Source: Traorella massiliensis
Lineage (GTDB): Bacteria; Bacillota_I; Bacilli_A; Erysipelotrichales; Erysipelotrichaceae
Assembly (NCBI RefSeq): GCF_900104665.1
Contig: NZ_LT629968.1
Span: 62,001 to 126,000, forward strand
Length of the DNA stretch: 64,000 bases
Direction of reading: 5' to 3'
The translations under genes were made by a program, and so were the position numbers. This document shows positions 61,298-64,000 of the stretch, piece after piece. The notes beneath the pieces are model-generated. The model searched no databases. It was not told the DNA's origin and saw nothing but the letters and a program-made list of their open reading frames with translations. The first letter of the stretch is position 1. The number at the start of each line of letters is the position of its first letter.

Positions 61298-62542
61298 ATG
61301 AAAGAGAGAGTAATTCTGCATTGTGACATTAATCATTGCTATGCCCAGATTGAAGAAATGATGGTACCAGAGCTGCGTCATGTACCAATGGCTGTAGGCG
61401 GCAGATCTGAATCCCGCCATGGAATCATCTTGGCGAAAAATGACCATGCAAAAAAATATCAGATTCAGACAGGAGAATCTTTATATGAGGCCTATCAGAA
61501 ATGTAAAGATCTAGTAGTCATTCATCCTCATTATGAAGAATATCTTTATTATACTCAAAAAGTAAAAGATATTTATCATGAATATAGTGATCGAGTGGAA
61601 AGCTTTGGGTTAGATGAGGCATGGATTGATGTGAGTGAGAGCATGGCTTTATTTGGTAATGGTTTAGAAATTGCCCGTGAAATTCAACAACGGGTATGGG
61701 AAGAAATAGGTTTAAGTGTATCGATTGGTGTCAGTTTCAACAAGATTTTCGCAAAATTAGGAAGTGACATGATCAAACCTATGGGATTAGTAGAAATCAG
61801 CAGGGATGATTTTAAAGAGAAAGCATGGCAGTTGCCGGTAGGGGATCTTTTATATGTAGGCAGAGCTACTTTAAAAAAATTATCTCTTTTCGGTATTTAT
61901 ACGATTGGTGATTTAGCCAGGTTTGATTTAGATATATTAAAACGTCATTTAGGAAAAATGGGTGAAATTATTTATTGGTTTGCAAATGGCTATGATCAAA
62001 GTGAAGTGGCCTATATAGATACTTGTGAAGAGGTGAAATCAGTTGGCAATGGAATTACTACACCAAAAGATATGAACCATTTGCGAGAAGCTCAGAGCGT
62101 GTTTTATGTTCTTTGTGAATCAATAGCTTCACGTGCTAAAGAAATCGGTATGGCCGGCAGATGTATCAGCATTCAGCTTAGAGATACTGATTTAAAAAGC
62201 TTTACCCGTCAGAAAACATTATCTAGGGCAACGAATTTAAGTGATGAAATGATGATTGTAGTGATGGAACTATTGAGAAAAAATTATGATTTCTCTAAAC
62301 CGTTAAGAAGTGTCAGTGTTTCTCTTTCCCATTTACAGCCAGAAAATGAAAAAGTACAGCTATCTTTATTTGAGGATGAAATACATCTTCAAAAACAATA
62401 TCATCTTGAAAAAACGATCGATCAGATTCGTTTGCGATATGGTTTTAAAAGTATAAAGCGCTGCAGTATGCTTTTAGATAAAGAATTGAGTGATTTTGAT
62501 CCAAAAAATGATCATATTATTTTTCCTGTAGGGTATTTTTAA
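61298..62542 (+). CDS. Y-family DNA polymerase (DinB/UvrX/ImuB-like)
   Basis: 414 aa error-prone translesion polymerase. Catalytic acids in HCDINHCYAQ (D10) and SFGLDEAWIDVS (DE near 107). Helix-hairpin-helix (KKLSLFGIYTIGDLA), little-finger domain, and a beta-clamp-binding motif VQLSLF (about 363-368). GGAGGCGG precedes the ATG. Divergent from the S24 repressor and overlapping the next gene by one base, a typical inducible mutagenesis cassette. Confidence 0.9.
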   Translation: MKERVILHCDINHCYAQIEEMMVPELRHVPMAVGGRSESRHGIILAKNDHAKKYQIQTGESLYEAYQKCKDLVVIHPHYEEYLYYTQKVKDIYHEYSDRVESFGLDEAWIDVSESMALFGNGLEIAREIQQRVWEEIGLSVSIGVSFNKIFAKLGSDMIKPMGLVEISRDDFKEKAWQLPVGDLLYVGRATLKKLSLFGIYTIGDLARFDLDILKRHLGKMGEIIYWFANGYDQSEVAYIDTCEEVKSVGNGITTPKDMNHLREAQSVFYVLCESIASRAKEIGMAGRCISIQLRDTDLKSFTRQKTLSRATNLSDEMMIVVMELLRKNYDFSKPLRSVSVSLSHLQPENEKVQLSLFEDEIHLQKQYHLEKTIDQIRLRYGFKSIKRCSMLLDKELSDFDPKNDHIIFPVGYF

Positions 62543-62781
62543 TGTTGTATAAAAGATATGTCGATGTAGTTGCGTTGATAGATAAACAGGGTAAGTTAAC
62601 CCCTTTGATTTTAAGATGGGATAATGGGGTTCAATATCCGATCGATCGGATATTAGAAGTTCGTAAAGCTGTAAGTGAAGTAGGAGGTAGTGGTATATTA
62701 TACCGCTGTCGTATTCAAAATCAGGAAAGAAAACTGTTTTATGAAAAAAATCGCTGGTTTATTGAGAGTACAAAACCTTAG
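62542..62781 (+). CDS. small protein of the Y-polymerase cassette
   Basis: 79 aa. Begins at the ATG of TAATG, one base overlap with the polymerase gene. Basic, beta-rich (PLILRWDNGVQYPIDRILEV and GILYRCRI). Small proteins of this kind often follow UvrX-like polymerases in Firmicutes. Function unknown; a polymerase cofactor is inferred from position. Confidence 0.75.
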   Translation: MLYKRYVDVVALIDKQGKLTPLILRWDNGVQYPIDRILEVRKAVSEVGGSGILYRCRIQNQERKLFYEKNRWFIESTKP

Positions 62782-62823
62782 ATATGTAAATAAAACAAGG
62801 ACAAATCTTTAGTAGCGTTTACA

Positions 62824-62851
62824 TTGACAATATTTGGAAACGAGTTATACT
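62824..62851 (+). promoter_or_regulatory. ferritin promoter
   Basis: TTGACA (62824-62829), 16-base spacer, TATACT (62846-62851), then AAGGAGG and the ATG at 62875. Confidence 0.75.
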
Positions 62852-62874
62852 AAAGGTAATAAGGAGGTAAAACG

Positions 62875-63390
62875 ATGTTAAATGAAAAAGTAAGTTCTTT
62901 ATTGAATGATCAGATCAATAAAGAAATGTATTCTGCCTATCTGTATCTTGATTTTGCCAACTATTATAAGAATAAAGGATTAGATGGCTATGCGAACTGG
63001 TATGAAATTCAGGCAAAAGAGGAAATGGATCATGCCATGTTATTTATGAAGTATCTACAAAATAATGACTATGAAGTGACTTTAGAAGCAATTGCTAAAC
63101 CGGATAAGGTGTTAAATGATTTTGGAGATGCTTTACATGCAAGTCTTGAACATGAACGTTATGTAACTTCATTGATTTATCGTATTTATGAAGCAGCCTC
63201 TGAGGCGAAAGATTATCGGACGATGCAGTTTCTAGACTGGTTCATTGATGAGCAAGGTGAAGAAGAAAAGAATGCTACAGATATGATTACGAAATATGAA
63301 TTGTTTGGAAAAGATCCAAAAAGCCTGTATATGCTTGATAATGAATACAAGTCACGTACTTATTCAGCACCTTCTTTAACGCTGGATTAA
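62875..63390 (+). CDS. ftnA: non-heme ferritin
   Basis: 171 aa iron-storage protein forming a 24-mer shell. Ferroxidase ligands appear as Glu in NKEMYSAYLYLDFANYY (about E17) and QAKEEMDHAMLFMKYL (E50, H53), with later Glu in EHERYVTSL and DEQGEEEKNA. The length is normal. It stores iron and limits oxidative damage, fitting the FeoB-associated protein and oxygen-using RNR in this genome. Confidence 0.92.
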   Translation: MLNEKVSSLLNDQINKEMYSAYLYLDFANYYKNKGLDGYANWYEIQAKEEMDHAMLFMKYLQNNDYEVTLEAIAKPDKVLNDFGDALHASLEHERYVTSLIYRIYEAASEAKDYRTMQFLDWFIDEQGEEEKNATDMITKYELFGKDPKSLYMLDNEYKSRTYSAPSLTLD

Positions 63391-63403
63391 TAAAAAAAAG
63401 AAA

Positions 63404-63438
63404 GTGAATGATTCGAAAATGATCATTCACATTTTTTT
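63404..63438. terminator. bidirectional terminator after ferritin
   Basis: GTGAATGAT (63404-63412) pairs with ATCATTCAC (63422-63430); A-rich before, seven T after; it also serves the convergent gene at 63442. Confidence 0.88.
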
Positions 63439-63441
63439 ATT

Positions 63442-64000
63442 TTAATTGAAGTTATAGCTTGTTACAATGGGGATTCTATTTAATGTCTTATCGTTAAAAT
63501 ATTCATAGAGACAAACACCTAGAAAACTACCTGAAATATTATAAACATTTGTATAGCCAGCGCCTTGTAATGCCATTACTGCATTATAGCTTCTTTGACC
63601 GCTTCGACAATGCAGATAGACAGGACGATCTTTTGGAATTTCATTCATACGTTTTCTTAACTGACTAAGAGGGATATTGATAGCTGTGATAAGATGGCCA
63701 TTGGCAAATTCCTGTTCTTCACGAACATCGATAATATATGCTTTAGATTCTACCAGTTCTCTTACTTTGTCCACATGTACCTGATGAAAAGCTTTTTCTA
63801 ATAGATTGCCTGCGACAAGTCCTGCATAATTGACAGGATCTTTGGCTGTTGAGAAAGGTGGTGCATAACAAAGCTCAAGGTCTTTTAAATCATCGATGGT
63901 TCCATTGAATTTGATAAGTGTTGCGATCACATCAATTCTTTTTACAGCCTCACCTTTAGATATTGCTTGAGCTCCCAGCACTCTTCCGGTAGGTATTTCA
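63442..64000 (-). CDS. CoA-disulfide reductase/NADH oxidase with rhodanese domain, C-terminal part
   Basis: Open to the window end, so the FAD/NAD-binding part is missing. Seen is the dimerisation domain of pyridine nucleotide-disulfide oxidoreductases (LGAQAISKGEAVKRIDV, then YAPPFSTAKDPVNYAG), followed by a rhodanese domain (about 75-165 of the visible part) with active Cys in YLHCRSGQRSYNA. This fusion (CoADR-RHD) uses CoA persulfide and helps sulfur and peroxide handling. The C-terminal tail of about 15 residues is hydrophobic. Confidence 0.88.
   Translation of the reverse strand, partial: EIPTGRVLGAQAISKGEAVKRIDVIATLIKFNGTIDDLKDLELCYAPPFSTAKDPVNYAGLVAGNLLEKAFHQVHVDKVRELVESKAYIIDVREEQEFANGHLITAINIPLSQLRKRMNEIPKDRPVYLHCRSGQRSYNAVMALQGAGYTNVYNISGSFLGVCLYEYFNDKTLNRIPIVTSYNFN

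Noticed and set aside
61241-61447. Minus-strand frame over the start of the Y-polymerase gene
   Set aside because: Antisense to the polymerase catalytic region, no start signal, low-complexity product.
1-64000. tRNA, rRNA or replication origin
   Set aside because: No cloverleaf-like segment, rRNA-like conserved block or DnaA-box cluster was recognised by eye on either strand; a dedicated scan could still find a divergent one.

Overview
The window is low-GC Firmicutes-type chromosome. The features point to a fermentative gut anaerobe, most likely of the Erysipelotrichia: many PTS genes with PRD-type regulators, AdhE, class III glutamine synthetase, an aerobic-type NrdAB pair, a FeoB-associated Cys-rich protein, and several genes with no Shine-Dalgarno sequence. 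That placement is inference from gene content; no rRNA or tRNA gene was found.

Layout. 1-13.6 kb is carbohydrate catabolism: a partial ABC ATPase, a divergent transaldolase/Fe-ADH pair with a DeoR regulator, then a PRD/EIIB/EIIA regulator and a same-strand operon (5940-13568) of fructose-type PTS EIIA, EIIB and EIIC, class II aldolase, KduD/DhuD-like dehydrogenase, DhuI/RpiB-like isomerase, GldA-like dehydrogenase, Asp/Glu-racemase-family protein and DUF1537 acid-sugar kinase. 13.6-17.4 kb is a PtsG-type EIICBA gene under a cre-containing promoter and an RAT/terminator, followed by its likely antiterminator gene. 17.5-26.3 kb is rich in mobile elements (TnpB-related element, complete IS110, IS200) around an esterase lipoprotein, a TtcA-like protein and a secreted protein. 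26.4-35.7 kb is housekeeping and membrane genes, including an AI-2E/YtvI-type gene split by an in-frame TGA. 35.9-39.1 kb holds an IS30 element and a second secreted protein/lipoprotein pair. 39.3-52.1 kb holds MFS, HAD, CPBP, NrdAB, HIT, HflX and AdhE. 52.2-57.4 kb is accessory: a third secreted protein, a PadR cassette and a lipoprotein. 57.5-64 kb holds a Cof-type HAD, GlnN, a self-cleaving-type repressor divergent from a Y-family polymerase cassette, ferritin and the end of a CoA-disulfide-reductase/rhodanese fusion.

Three results stand out. (1) A structured leader of about 150 nt with a tiny ORF recurs three times (25286-25484 minus, 37651-37833 plus, 54132-54290 minus), each time upstream of an unrelated secreted-protein gene; hairpin arms are kept or change together. 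(2) Two of these upstream regions are paralogous, so the plus-strand copy serves as an empty-site reference and fixes the IS110 boundaries to 23596-25205 with a CT core. The 5' non-coding end then shows guide-like matches to both target halves and both donor halves, in the order expected for a bridge RNA. The same comparison shows IS30 sitting in the promoter of the other copy. (3) The PTS/DhuI/DhuD/DUF1537 operon combines enzyme families in a way I do not recognise as a described pathway.

Regulation is readable at several places: shared ATTACCAC boxes at the same distance from two promoters, an RAT/terminator, Rex-like half-sites before adhE, a PadR-like palindrome duplicated on both sides of its cassette, a glnN leader with a terminator and possible leaderless leader peptide, and four protein genes whose -10 box ends only 6-8 bases before the start codon.
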